Shown: positions 42,953-54,650, counted from the first letter of the stretch. The stretch is 64,000 nucleotides of DNA from Pegoplata infirma (GCA_963921195.1 OY992540.1:10281266-10345265); one strand, 5' to 3'. Program-made: numbers and translations. Notes: generated by a model from the sequence alone, not told the origin.

Positions 42953-45157
42953 CACTCAAAATAATTACTCTGTTAAATACTCTGCAAAATGACTGTAATC
43001 TCAATTCGACAGATATTTGACAAAGTTATCTGCCGAAATACAGATTTTAAGAAAAAACTTTGTATTTTCTTGTGACCGAAAAATAAAATGTTATCTCTAA
43101 TTTTACTTTTAACTTGTAATCTCTATTTTACAAATAATTACGTGTTTTTTTTTTGTTAAAATACAGATTAAAAAAAATAATACTTCATTTTTTCTCGTAA
43201 CCAAAATACAAAATTTCATCTGTAATTTTACTCATTGCTCTGTAATACAGTTTTCAAATAAAAATCTCGTCACAAAACTTCCAAATATTGAAACCCCTCT
43301 TTAAAAAGCGTATTAAGTTACAATAAAAGCTGGTAAATTTTACGAGGATGTCGTGTAAAATTGGAGGTATTCGTATAAAACTCATAATTTTCACAAAAAC
43401 AAAATTTACATTTTAGAGGCATTAAAGCGGGCAAATTTACACGATAATATTTCCCAATTGTCAACACTACTTGCACATTAAGGAAGGATAAATTGATCAG
43501 AAATAAAATAGTGACTGTCGTGTTAAAGCCATATCAAGCACATTAAAGAAATATATATGTAAGAAAGTCACGGCATTCATTAAAGAAATATATAAGAAAG
43601 TCAAGGCATTCTTAAAAGATTTCCTTCCTTTTAATTTTATAAAAGTGTTTATTAGAATGATCCCGTTCAATTGTGGGACTGAAAATAAGAAGTTTATGAA
43701 AAATAATCCGTGAGAACATCTAGCGAGTTTTAATTTCTACAAAGTTAAACATTCGCGTGCGAAACTTTTAAGCGGGCACATTTAAATGATGGCAATTGCC
43801 TTTTTTGTGTCAAGTTATTACCTATCCATGCTTCTTGCACATTACAGTCGAAGAAAATTAATAAAAATGCTTATAGTTGCCACTTAAAAATTGAACTTAA
43901 ATAAGAAATTAAAATATAACGTTTCCCGTTCGCACACTCAAAATAATCACTCTGTTAAATTACAGAGATACTCTGCTGAGCCAGCAGAAAATACCATAGA
44001 TTTCCAACCAGCAAGATTTTTTGTTATTTTACGAAGAAAACTCTGTAAAATGGTTGGGACAGAAAAAAACTGTAAAATTACATAGTTTCTAGTAAATTAT
44101 TAGTTAAATGGGATCACAATTTTACGGAGAAATACTCTGTAATTTTACATATATTTGTTAATACTTTGTAAAATTATTTCGTAAAAAAAACTGTAAATTT
44201 ACAGAAATATCTGTAAAATGTTGGTATGTGATCAGATGTTTTTCAAAAACTTCTGAAAATTTACAAAGTTTTCGTTAAATTTATTTGATTTTAAACTGGA
44301 ACACATGAAATAATTGGGAACAAAATGAACTCCAGAACTTCCTTGCTTTAAAAACATTAACAGTCTGACAACCCAATAAAATTATTCTTTGCGGGTTACA
44401 AATATTTTAAATTATTAAAGCTCACATATTTAGTGACGCATTTAAGCAGTAGATGTTTACCGAGGTTTTTATAAATTAATAAATGACGATTTGAGCAGGG
44501 GCTATTTTTAATTGTGTTTCCTATTAGTACTTTCATGATTTAAATAAGCCTGATTAAATGCGTTTCCCACTTTAATGGTGCACTCAAAATAATTACTCTG
44601 TTAAATACTCTGTAAAATGACTGTAATCTTAATTCGACAGATATTTGACAAAGTTATCTGTCGAAATACAGATTTTAAAAAAATACTTTGTATTTTCTTG
44701 TGACCGAAAAACAAAATTTTGTAAAATTGGAGTTACTCGTTAAAAACTCGTAATTTTCACAAAAAAAAAGTAAATTTACGATTTGGAAGCATTAAAGCAG
44801 GCAAATTTAACAAATTTTAATTTTAATAAATTAAATTTTCTAATTTTAATTAAAATGTTTTTGAAGCAGAGAAGTTCTACTCATAAAATGGATTTAACTA
44901 AAACTTTGTTAATTTACAAAGTTTTTTTTTGTAAAATTTTGAACTCATAAAATGCATAGTTTTTTTTGGTAACATTCTTTTCGGTTTTATCAATATTTAA
45001 CAGATAATTCTGTAAATTTACAGTTTTTTTTATCGAAAGCATTTTACAGAGTTTTCTTCGTAAAATAACAAAAAATCTTGCTGGTTGGAAATCTATGGTA
45101 TTTTCTGCTGGCTCAGCAGAGTATCTCTGTAATTTAACAGAGTGATTATTTTGAGTG
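42953..45157. mobile_element. TA-target element family H, composite, 2.2 kb
   Basis: TA (42,951-42,952, 45,158-45,159) flanks CACTCAAAATAATTACTCTG / CAGAGTGATTATTTTGAGTG. Two more start sequences of the same type lie inside at 43,935 and 44,581. The 43,935 start and the 45,157 end share an inverted stretch of over 80 bp (CACTCTGTTAAATTACAGAG, ATACTCTGCTGAGCCAGCAG, AAAATACCATAGATTTCCAA). The 42,953 and 44,581 starts are direct copies (TAATTCGACAGATATTTGAC). The interior is full of CTCTGTAAAAT / ATTTTACAGA units. Confidence 0.65.
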
Positions 45158-45159
45158 TA

Positions 45160-46548
45160 AATATTTTGGATTTTAAAATGCATTAAATAGGTGCATCTTT
45201 TAACTTTTTAGCTGCATGAAGAAAGTTCTTGCCCTAATGATCAGTTTTTAATTTTTTTTTTATTTATTTGTTTTAAAACAATGCTTATCAAAATGTATTT
45301 TTTTTCTTCATTTCTTATCTTTTTTTAAAATGTATTAAAATAGATTTCTATTTTTAAAATTAGCAAACAGTTATTTAGTGGTCAATTAGTGGAAAATTTT
45401 GTACTTTTGAATAATGTTAGATATCAATCACAGCTGTGACGACAGACGATTACGGCATAGGGAATTTAAAAAATTAAAACGAGAAATCAGTTGTTTTTAA
45501 ACAGTTAAAAAAAAAATTAATCGGTTAACCGAAATGATGAAAAATACAAATTTCATACGCCTCCTTAACATAACCTTAATCTGAAGTTAAATCAATTAAA
45601 AATGTAGTTGTTATAGAGTCAAACAGATTTTCAGAGCACATAAAAATACTGTACTGTAATAATCTTTAGAAATACAATGTTTTCTTCTTCAATCACAAAC
45701 CCTTAATAACAAACAGAAATTGCATACGCCGATAAAAACACTTAAAATACTGCATTCTTGGTTGGAGCAAATTTTCCTTTTTTCAAATTTCAAAATCATG
45801 GGGGTCGGAATAGTGGCCTTTAGGGTCAATATTAACAAAAAAAATATTGGACCTGTAGGGCAATGTCTTTGGGATAATTTTTTTACTTGAAAATCTAAAT
45901 GTTTTTTAGACTTTGAGAATATTACTTTCAGAAATGTGTCACAGAATGTTATTTCTTAAATACAGTTTTTAATAAATATAAAAAAATCTGCTGAAAATGC
46001 TAAGAACTTAATATCAATGAGAAATTTGCTAATTTGCTAATAAGCGGGTTGCTCATTTAATTATCTTCAAAAAATCTGTCTAATCTTTGTTGATTTACTG
46101 AAAAATTCGCTTTTATTACATCGAACTTGAGCCATATAAGAAATCTACTGATTTCAGGAGACTCGGACTACTTTTTTTTAGGAAATTTATAAAAGAAAAC
46201 TTGCTTTGCCTGAATTTAAAAAACCTATGTTGATTTATATCACAATTTTTACAGAAGTGTCGATTATAGTTGATACTTAAATATTTGTAATACAATTTTA
46301 TCATGCATAATTAATATAAATTATACCTATTAAAACACCTGTCAAAAAATCTAGACAAATACTCATACTTTTATAAAGTTTTCTTTATTTGTTGTATTCT
46401 TTTAATCCCCATTTAAACACAACTTTGTCTATTGTTAAAGTAAATTACATAAAATTTTATACACACTAAACAAATTACATTAATCATGAGCTGTCCCAGC
46501 AAAAATTAAAAATATGAGTAATTGTACAAAGTTGTACAAAATCGAACT
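45160..46548. other. AT-rich intronic DNA, nothing recognised
   Basis: About 1.4 kb without shared repeats, TIR pairs or coding signals. Short ORF 46,116-46,304 minus has no motif. Confidence 0.45.
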
Positions 46549-47732
46549 TTCCGAATCGGAATGGAATGAAACCAAAAGCAAATGAAAGTTTACATTTTAC
46601 ATAAAAAAACCGCCATCGGTCCAGTACCTACTTACTGAACCGCCAAACTACTAAAAATAAACCACTGTGCACCGTAGCGTATGATTGTTATTTAAAGGCA
46701 ATTACAAAATTAAGCATACGCCACTTGTACAGTTTTCAAGCAATTGTTATTATAACACAGGCCAACAAAATTTGAAAAAGGTCGAAACCCCGGTACTACA
46801 ATATACTTTTCTAAGGGTTTGAGCTGCGCTGAATCCGAATCTGTACTCAGAATTTCTCCATCACATCAGTTTTTCGAGATATTTTAGCTTAAAGTTTGAA
46901 GTCATAACTGCGAGAATTCACCTTTATTTAAAAAAACCTGATATGTAGTCTGAAAGTCCTAATTAATACCTTTAAAATGAATGCTTAACCTCTGTAATAT
47001 CTTGTTTTTTCACTAAGATATCTTAACATGAAGTTTAAAAAAAATCAGTTTTCACGGGTTTTCGCTATATTCACGTTTTTTCGCTATATTCGCTACATTT
47101 CGCCTTTGTTTTTCGATGAACCTATAAAAGTTTTAAATTTCCAATTAAAAAAACCAAAAAAATGCTTTTTAAATTGTAAAGATATCCTTTCTATTTGTTG
47201 AGATATCGCCCTTTGAAATTTATATGATGTGTTTAATGAATACATACCACTCTCAGCCGCATCCAGAGTCACGAAACGAGGACAAACTTCAGGTTAAGAT
47301 ATCTCAGAGATGAAACAAGATATTATATAGGTGAAACATTCCTTTTAAAAGAGTAATTTTTAGGACTTTCATATGGCATATCAGGTTTCATAAATAAAGG
47401 TGAATTTTTGCAGTTATAACGTCTCGAATAGGGCGAAAGACGGGGTTTTTTTCAACTTCAAGCTAAGATATCTCGAAAACCGGATGTGATAGGCAAATTC
47501 TGAGACCAGATACGAATTCAGCGCAACTCAAACACTTAGAAAAATAACCTCTGGTCTATGGGTTAAAAATTTGTTGGCCTGTGTAATTATAATAAAAGTT
47601 CACCAACTTCAACTGCGGGTAAAAAGAAATCTAGTGCTGAACTAAAAAAAACCTTGAGGGTTTGTTATGGAATATGTGAACTTTCATTTGCTTTTGGTTT
47701 CATCCCATTCCGATTTTGTTGGTTGCACTGTG
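46549..47732. mobile_element. Element family G, copy 2, both ends present
   Basis: Inverted ends AATCGGAATGGAATGAAACC and GGTTTCATCCCATTCCGAT, continuing inward as AAAAGCAAATGAAAGTT / AACTTTCATTTGCTTTT: about 33 bp. It shares GTGCACCGTAGCGTATGATT and GAGGGTTTGTTATGGAATAT with copy 1. An inverted GCGTATGATT...AAGCATACGC pair lies inside. Interrupted by 46,756-47,583 exactly where copy 1 has its ATAATT microsatellite. Confidence 0.75.
46756..47583. mobile_element. Foldback element with CACAGGCCAACAAA ends, 828 bp
   Basis: CACAGGCCAACAAA / TTTGTTGGCCTGTG are perfect inverted ends. Arms of about 220 bp pair imperfectly (GAATTCACCTTTATTTA / TAAATAAAGGTGAATTT; GATATGTAGTCTGAAAGTCC / GGACTTTCATATGGCATATC). 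TAA occurs on both flanks. The middle has the TTTTTTCGCTATATTCGC stretch. No ORF. Confidence 0.78.
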
Positions 47733-47760
47733 TTACTGTAACAAAATTGCACTGTGTTAC

Positions 47761-47911
47761 TGTCAAAATTCAACATCTAAGGAGTTTCATAAGAAGCTCA
47801 AACAGGGACTAGTAGGGAAACCTATTACGATCCCGTGGTATCACAATGGACCTCAGAGTCTACGTGTGTTGACGTAAAACGTCAGCAGCCACTTACAACC
47901 TAACCTAACCT
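47761..47911 (+). pseudogene. Non-LTR family Q, 3' end fragment
   Basis: AAAATTCAACATCTAAGGAG, TTTCATAAGAAGCTCAAAC, GGTATCACAATGGACCTCAG, GTCAGCAGCCACTTACAACC and a (CTAAC)-like tail. This matches the 3' ends at 52,175-52,325 and 52,690-52,845, so only the last 150 bp was inserted or survives. Confidence 0.75.
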
Positions 47912-48146
47912 ACTGTAACATGACGATGTCATTGAAAGTAACCACTTTTTTTGCTTTTTGAAGGGTGCAAAGTAATGCTGATAGTAATCAGTAATGCAAA
48001 TGGGAGAAATGGAGAAAAGCTTGTTAATTTTTTTACTTTCTTAAGACCTCGTTAATTTTATGTTAATCAGCATTACTTTACACCATAAAAAGAAAAAAGG
48101 GTTACCCTCAATGACATCGTCATTTTAAAGTAATGAACATTTAAAG
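47912..48146. mobile_element. Foldback MITE, about 235 bp
   Basis: ATGACGATGTCATTGAAAGT / CCTCAATGACATCGTCAT at the ends and TGCAAAGTAATGCTGAT / ATCAGCATTACTTTACA inside form one long imperfect hairpin. Terminal palindrome ATGACGATGTCAT is itself self-complementary. Confidence 0.65.
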
Positions 48147-48178
48147 TCGGAGGTAACCAATTACTCAGATTTTGTTGG

Positions 48179-48225
48179 TATTCATGTATTCGGCAAAGTT
48201 GAATTTAAAATGTTTACTTGTTTTA
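48179..48225 (+). mobile_element. mini-me-like family C, end fragment
   Basis: TTGGTATTCATGTATTCGGC, AAAGTTGAATTTAAAATG, TTTACTTGTTTT: the hairpin end only. Confidence 0.6.
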
Positions 48226-48598
48226 ACTTTAATTTGTTCATTTCCAATTTGACATTTTCCAAAATTAATCCCTTTTCAATTCCAATTGACCATTTTCAAT
48301 TTCAATTGACCTTTGTAAAATAGCAATCGATATTTTTCAAATTTTAAATTCCATTTTAATTAACATTTTTTTTTTATGTTTCAAAAAGCAAAATTAAATG
48401 TCAAATGAAATTTATTAAATTTCAATTGATCTTCTTTCATAAACAAATGGACTTTGTTAATTTTGTTTAATAAAAAAAAATTCATAAAATTTCCATGAAC
48501 CAATGTTAAACTAAAAATAGACATGGTTAAAGACTGATGGATGGAAAGAGCCTTTTTATATCCAATGTGCACTACAGTTAGGCAGATTTCATATTGAA
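48226..48598. other. Degenerate AATTCCAATTGACC-type repeat and AT-rich DNA
   Basis: Units such as TTCAATTCCAATTGACC and TTTCAATTTCAATTGACC recur at 48,240-48,430. This could be a decayed FB-like array, but the TTCGAA core is not kept. Confidence 0.35.
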
Positions 48599-49016
48599 AC
48601 AAGTAAAAAAAAATAAATTCGGCCTTGCTGAATATATTGATACCCTTTACAATGTAAAAAAGATTATTGTAAATAACTCTTTAAAAAAATTTTTGATAAA
48701 ATTTGTAAAAGAAATTAATTATGACGAAAAAAAATTTGTTTTGCCAAAAAATTTCGCAGAAAAAAATTCCGCGAAAAAATGTTTTGTGTGAAAAATATTT
48801 TTGTACTTGTTTAAGTACCATTCAATTCTGTTTAAGAGCAGCCGAATTAATACATTTAGTTTGTGTTCAAGTTAACCTTTTTTCGAAGTTTTTTTTACAT
48901 TTTTGCTTACAACTTTTGAACCGCTGAAACAATACCGCTTAAATGCAATACCAAACTGCTCTGGACAAAAACAAGTAAATATGCTAAGTCCCAGTCATAT
49001 CCGTGTACTACTTTAG

Positions 49017-49891
49017 CCGTGAAAAACTGTAAAGTTAGCAAAAAAAGCTTGTAAACCTACAAGAAAATTTGCTGATTTTAAACCCACAATTTTTTTGCTA
49101 AAGTTAGCAAAAACGTTTTGCTAAAAATTAGTAAACTGAAATTTTTTTTATTTCAACTTAGTTCATACACATTTGAGGACCCCATTGGGTTCGGACCCAA
49201 TAGGTCCAGACCCCGATGGGCCTAGACCTAGTTGGGTTCCTTAAAAATCGTCATAGTTTTTGATCCAAAATTTGTGTCCGTTTCGCTCTACCTTGCTTAG
49301 TTTTTGAGATACGTGATTTTAGGGGATCACTGGGGTCTTGAGAATTAAAAAACTCGATAACTTCAAAAATATTACTCGGAGAGCTTTTGGTTATTTTGCG
49401 GTCGTGTTGAGAGCTACAAAAATTCTTTTGGACTTTTTGTTGTGTCGGCAATATTTACCGAGATATGAGCATTTTAAAATTTTCGGGAATGCTAACTTTT
49501 TTGGATCCAAAGTTAGGTCCCGTTAGGGTCCACACATGTGAAGTGGACCCGCGAAAGTATGGAGATTCTAAGAACCAAAAATGCCCTCCATTTTGCTCTA
49601 TCTGGCTTAGTTTCCGAGATAGCGCCATTTTAAGTTTTCTGAAAATAAAAAAAAATTTACCATTTATTTTTGCTAATGTTAGCAAAAAATCTTGTAAAAA
49701 TGTTGTCAACTCAATTTCAAATTTAGCAAAAGAAATTAATTCAAAGTTTGTTTAAAATTGCTAATGTGCTAAATGAAGTTTACAAGAATTTTTTGCTAAC
49801 ATGCTAATCTCAACTAAAAATTTGCTAAAAGTTAGCTAACTAGCATTAGCAAAAAAAAATTAGTAAATCTACTAACGTATTTTTTTGAGTG
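49017..49891. mobile_element. Element family T (TTAGCAAA repeats), 875 bp
   Basis: The right end TACTAACGTATTTTTTTGAGTG is followed by TA; both sides are filled with GTTAGCAAAA / TTTTGCTAAC units in both orientations. The left terminus is shortened. The central 480 bp (about 49,165-49,640) is different in style: GC-richer with GGGTTCGGACCCAATAGG, TTAGTTTTTGAGATACGTG and TTAGTTTCCGAGATAGCG. Confidence 0.65.
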
Positions 49892-50058
49892 TACATTGCT
49901 AGAATGTCTAAGTATCGATCACTGATCAAAAATATAATAAATTTTTTAATAATTTTGACCTGTTTCATAGGCAAGCGATCCCCTGTTTCATAGGAAAGCA
50001 AGCTACCAACTAATCTACAGGGTCCCCATCAAAAATATATATATTTTATATGGTCCTA

Positions 50059-52330
50059 ATGACGCCGTCTCAAGTTTTGGTATGTTTTGACGTCCAAGCA
50101 TCTCAAAATTTATAAGGAAATAATAAATATGCAAACATTAATCTGGGCGATTAAAAAAATCCCCTGAACTAGATGATATAGTCCCGGATAAGATGTAACA
50201 AGAATCGGACAATATAGCCTCTTGGCTGTATAATATCTAAGTAGAATGCATAAACTTGTCGTATATTTCTTTAAAATGGAGGAGTCCCAGAAACGTTTGA
50301 GTCTGAAGGCTGGGAAAAATTTAAGAGCAATTAGTATGTCTTCTTTTTTGTTAACGACAATGTAGCGAATGAAAGACTCGTATTTATGTAGAGTGTACCC
50401 GAAGTTGCTTTCGATTAGCAACATGCATACAACAAGGGTAGATCAACGCAAACATCTCTTCATGAGCACGTTCGTACCACCGAGAAATCGCTTTCGGTAA
50501 AGAAGTACACTATTGTGGCATTTCTGGATGTTAATGTCATTCCAGACTCGATAATTGTGGCTTTGTCTGGTCTGGGAGTGAAGCGTTGGATCGCTTTAAT
50601 GGTGGAAAATATACTTGCTAATAGACGTACAACGTCTGAATTGAGAGCGTCTATCTTATCTCGAGTTGTCAATAGGGGCACACCACTGGAAAGTGTTATT
50701 TTGCCGCTTTCATGGCGTCGCATGTCGCGATAGCGGTAAAGGAAGCAATTGCCAACATTAAATGACATTCTTCAGGGTTCTCTAAAAGATCTGTCAAAAT
50801 GGGCAAGAGATCCTATTTCTGTGGACGGCACTGAAATCGCTTTCTCAAATGGAGCCAAGTATCTTGGAGTATATTTTAATAGGAAGTTCAACGGGTAAGA
50901 AAACAACGATTGCTTTATATTTTTGGAAAAGGGCCATTGGAAAACGATGAGGCATTATCCCTATTTAGACAAAAGGAAACTGTGTCTTAATAACGAAGGT
51001 ACACAAAAGTATCTTTAACATCTACGGCAGCATCAGAAATCCCCTCCACCTAACCATTGGACATATTGGGTAGGGAGTATGCGGTAACGCCTGTAATTCG
51101 CACACTGCAATGGAATAGCAGCGAATCAAAATGGTCTATTGCGCAGCCTAAAATGCGTGCCCTAAATATTCAGGCTTTTAAAAAAGCCGAGAGCCCTATT
51201 TGATAGAGAGTTCCTTACATCAGTTGGAAATATTAAGTGTCCTCTAGATGTTGAATTCTTCTACCACTCAGTCTTAGGCATGTACAAAGTATATGTTCTC
51301 AGAACACTCAAGTAACACTCAGAACAATGTTCTGCCGTCTCCTCCTCTCCTCCACGTATCCGTGTCAGATAGATTTTTCTTCTTAAATTAGTAACGTAGG
51401 TTACAATGCCAAGTTAGGTGGGACGTAAGGATTCGTAGATTTTTTTTGTCCAAAGACAGTAGTCGTTTCGAAATCAAGCTGGATGGAGCTATGAATCTCT
51501 TTGCCTGCCGCTGGCCAGTGCAAAAGTTCCAATGCACTTTGAACTTACCCCTATGATATCATACAGGGAGTCTTGAATGAGGGGCATTCCGGGTAATGGA
51601 GCATTCATAAGTTTTTGCACAGTTAGATTAGAAGTGGCCTTTGGAGTCTATTCGTAAGAGCTTGGGTTGAGCCTGGCTAAAAATTACCAAATTATTGCAG
51701 TGTTTACCAAGAAGAGATGCTGGCAATAAAAAAAAGTGTCTAACTGCCCATTAAATAAGATATGGGTCCCAGGGCACTGAGACATTCCAGTAAATTGCGA
51801 TGAGCTTGAAAGACTGGGAACTTATAGGTTTCAACAGAATTGGTCTGTGTTGATATGCCTCTCGAAAGAAGCAACAAAATCTTTGGCTTTGTTCCGCGAT
51901 GGAGATCAGAGTTGGGCATGTGGATGGACGTGTGAGAATACACTACAGTTTTATCCATTTCTAGATCAGCAGCGCACAAGTGAGCTGATGTCGCTTCCAA
52001 AAGGAGAGGTTTCGACGGTGGTTGGTGTAATTTCCGGACATTGTCTCATAGGAAAGCATGCAGAGCGGTTATAAATGACTTTGCCGGAGCTGAATGGATG
52101 AGGAGGAGCTAGAAACTATCGAACACTTTATCCGCTATTGCCCGGTATTTCAGCTTTACTGGGATCTATGGAGCTGCACGATCTTTCTTCAGTGTCGGAT
52201 GTCAAAGTTCAATATCTTTGGAGTTTTATAGTAGGGGAAATTATTACAGTTCAGTGGTATCACAACGACCTCAGAGTCTATGTGTGCTGTTTTAAAACGT
52301 CAGCAGCCATTAACAACCTAACCTAAACTA
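50059..52330 (+). pseudogene. Non-LTR retrotransposon RT/RNase H remnant, family Q, copy 2
   Basis: Plus strand: KKSPELDDIVPDKM (RT start motif, KSPGPDGI-like) near 50,153; FLDVNVIPDSIIVALSGLGV at 50,521, where FLDV holds the first RT Asp; NRGTPLESVILPLSW near 50,670 (RGTPQGGVLSPLLW-like); NGAKYLGVYFNRKFNG near 50,850; RNase H piece CSVYQEEMLAIKK near 51,695; tail KHAERL...EEELE...HFIRYCPVF near 52,050-52,145. The YADD box and the TDGS block are missing by deletion. It sits in mini-me C copy 7: flanks TATGGTCCTA (50,049) and TATGGTGTCCTA (52,846) look like a decayed target duplication. Confidence 0.75.
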
Positions 52331-52845
52331 TGCCACTAGAAACTTGCAAACAAAATCTACGGCTTTGTTCCGCGACGAACCTAATCAGAGATGGGCACAT
52401 GGATGAAAGTGTGAGACTACACGACGTATTTGGTCTTCTCTTAATCAGAAGCGTACAAGTCGGCTGATATCGCTTCCAAGAGATATTTCGACTGTGGTTG
52501 CTGTGGTTATCGAACACTATCTAATAGGAAAACACGCAGAGCAGTTAAATGGACCGTCAAATAAATTTTTCCGGATTTTCATGGATGAGGAGGAGTTGGA
52601 AAGTAACAAACAACTAATTTTTCATTGCCCGGCACTTTCCGGTCGGAAACTTTCTAGGGAGCTGTACGATCTTTCTGAATTGTCGGATGTTAAAATTCAA
52701 TATCTTAGGAGTTTCATAAGGAGCTCAAATTAATATAACGACGGGGACTAGTAGGATAACCGCCTAACCTTCCAGTGGTATCACAACGGACCTTAGAGTC
52801 TGTGTGTGCTGATGTAAAGCGTCTGCAGCCACTTACAACCTAACC
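52331..52845 (+). pseudogene. Non-LTR family Q, second 3' segment in tandem
   Basis: Repeats the C-terminal part of copy 2: an open 80-codon stretch (52,494-52,733) with EHYLIGKHAEQL, MDEEELESNKQLIFHCPAL (a zinc-knuckle-like H..C end) and LSELSDVKIQYLRSFIRSS. It is followed by the shared 3' UTR and ACTTACAACCTAACCTATGG. Better preserved than the copy before it. Confidence 0.72.
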
Positions 52846-52935
52846 TATGGTGTCCTAGACCAATATTTCGATGAGTTACAAATGGAACTCATAATGGAAC
52901 CCTATACCACTATTGTAAGTGTAGGGTATAAAAAA

Positions 52936-53620
52936 GGAAAAAAAAAATATCAACAACGACTATAAAACACGATGACGACGACTACACCAACGATGACAAA
53001 CATAGCCGACGACAACAATTGTAACATTAACCTAACATTGAATATATTTTTACCAGGCTAACAGCTAAAATACAACAAAGAAGAAGAGTGAGTGAATGAA
53101 TGAATGAGAATACCTTAACCTACAACTAAGGCTACACAAACAAGTGTGCACTAGGCTAAAAAGAAAATTAGAAAGAAAATCTACAAATGGTTTGTTTTTG
53201 CTTTACTACACAGACTTGAGTTGGGAAAAACAGTTGAGTTTACTGGGCGGACTGGCTGGTTGGTTGGTTGGTTTGGCAGTAGTCAGGCAAAAACCAGCAG
53301 TAGCTACAGGAGAAGACGAAGAAGAAGAAGAAAAGACGAAAAACTTTGTTATAAAGTTGTGAAAGAAGAAGAAAATAAATACAGAAATATTTTATTATTT
53401 CATGGCTTTCAAGTGCTTTCTGAAGGCAAGTAATATCTAAAAATAGACCAAAAATCAATAAACGAATGTTGGTTGTTTGTACTCTGTAGTATGTACATAA
53501 ATATTGTATAATATTCCAATACATAGTAGCTGTGTATTATACAGTTGTGGTTATGAAAATAATAGCAATTTAAAAAAAATGTAAATCCTTTATAAAGTTC
53601 TGTGTGGAATAGAAACCTAA
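52936..53620. other. Intronic DNA with simple repeats
   Basis: Includes GATGACGACGACTACACC, (TTGG)n at 53,258 and GAAGACGAAGAAGAAGAAG at 53,311. ORFs crossing the GAA run are compositional. Confidence 0.45.
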
Positions 53621-53630
53621 AGGTCACGAA

Positions 53631-54650
53631 GATATTTACGTCAAGAGCACAGCAGCAAAATCGGCTCTCAGGTTAAGAGAGTCCCAAATGCTTAAACAAT
53701 GCTCTTGGTGACACTCTACCATATTAATTACGGCAGGCGGGACGGAAGTGGAACAGAGAACTGACTATATCTGACCACAGACGAACTTTGACAGAGCCTT
53801 CGAAGTCCAAATAGCGACTAGGGAAGACTAGGCGAAAAACTCTGTTATAACAAAAATGTGATCTCTATTGTTACGGACGGATCAAAGATGGAGATGGGTT
53901 CAGGTTCGGAAAAATCCGAGAAGATGATTATGACAAGGGACCATCGTCTTTGCGCCAGTAACATGTTTATGGATAGTCTCGCAGCTCTGAAGGCCTTTGA
54001 ATCAAACACTGTAAAATCGGGAATCGTTAGGAATTGTATACAATCCCTTCGACGAATCAGTCAGCATACAGTTAAGCTAATCTGGGTCCTGGAGCGAATT
54101 GGCTGATGAATGTACCAGAAAAGGCTCGGAATCTGTGGGGGAACGTGTATAACTTGATATCTCGGTTCCTAAACAAAAATGAAAGGATATTTCAGAATAG
54201 GATGAAGGATAGGTGAATATCATTGACTACTTGCAGGTTAGCGAACCATGTGGCCACTGCCAAATCCTGTGAGGACAAAAAGTCTTCTAACTTTCGGCAA
54301 ACGAACGGTTAGCCAACGGTTAGGCCGTGCGTATGGGAATTTCTTATAGGGACTATTGTAGAAGTTGCGGGGAAAAGGAGGAGTCAGTGAAGCACCATGT
54401 GAATGTCCGGGTCTGATGAGAAGCCGCCTTAAGCATTTAGGGAAAAGATTTTTCGATGACCTAGATTGCCTAAACGGTGTCTTATTGACATATCTAGCCG
54501 AATGTCTTAGAGAATCGGGGTAGTCCAAAAAGTAAAAAATTATTTGTATCAGAGAGGAGTAGGGAAATGACAATTAGGGAAATCACAATAAGCCTTATGG
54601 CCTCCGAGAAAATTCGACAAATTGGCAGACGCCCATCAAACCTAACCTAG
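53631..54650 (+). pseudogene. 5'-truncated non-LTR insertion with RNase H, family R, copy 1
   Basis: A 10-bp duplication AGGTCACGAA (53,621-53,630 and 54,651-54,660) brackets it. It carries an RNase H piece with VISIVTDGSKMEMGSGS (catalytic Asp in TDGS), FMDSLAALKAFES (second acidic motif, DS) and LIWVLERIG (decayed WVPGH). A C-terminal region follows with HHVNVRV-type remains and ends GCCTCCGAGAAAATTCGACA plus ATCAAACCTAACCTAG. Frameshifted. Only the 3' kilobase was inserted, as usual for target-primed reverse transcription. Confidence 0.82.

Larger units (their letters stand above)
48599..52935 (-). mobile_element. mini-me-like family C, copy 7, interrupted twice
   Basis: CAAGTAAAAAAAAATAAATT, hairpin TTCGGCCTTGCTGAA, TTTTGAACCGCTGAAACAAT (48,914), then element T; TTGCTAGAATGTCTAAGTAT at 49,896; then non-LTR family Q; and finally GTGTCCTAGACCAATATTTC with GATGAGTTACAAATGG and TACCACTATTGTAAGTGTAG at 52,850-52,930. 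Confidence 0.65.

Noticed and set aside
47895..47911. Interstitial telomere (CCTAA)n
   Set aside because: Only two to three units and always at the 3' end of non-LTR copies, so it is an element tail, not a telomere remnant.
50110..50424. 104-codon minus ORF
   Set aside because: Antisense to the RT of family Q; plus-strand RT motifs fit better.
53144..53433. Two plus ORFs across a GAA run
   Set aside because: Acidic or Arg-rich repeats from the (GAA)n tract; overlapping frames both open, as expected of simple sequence.
54238..54573. 111-codon minus ORF
   Set aside because: Antisense shadow of the family R non-LTR C-terminal region, whose plus-strand motifs are recognisable.
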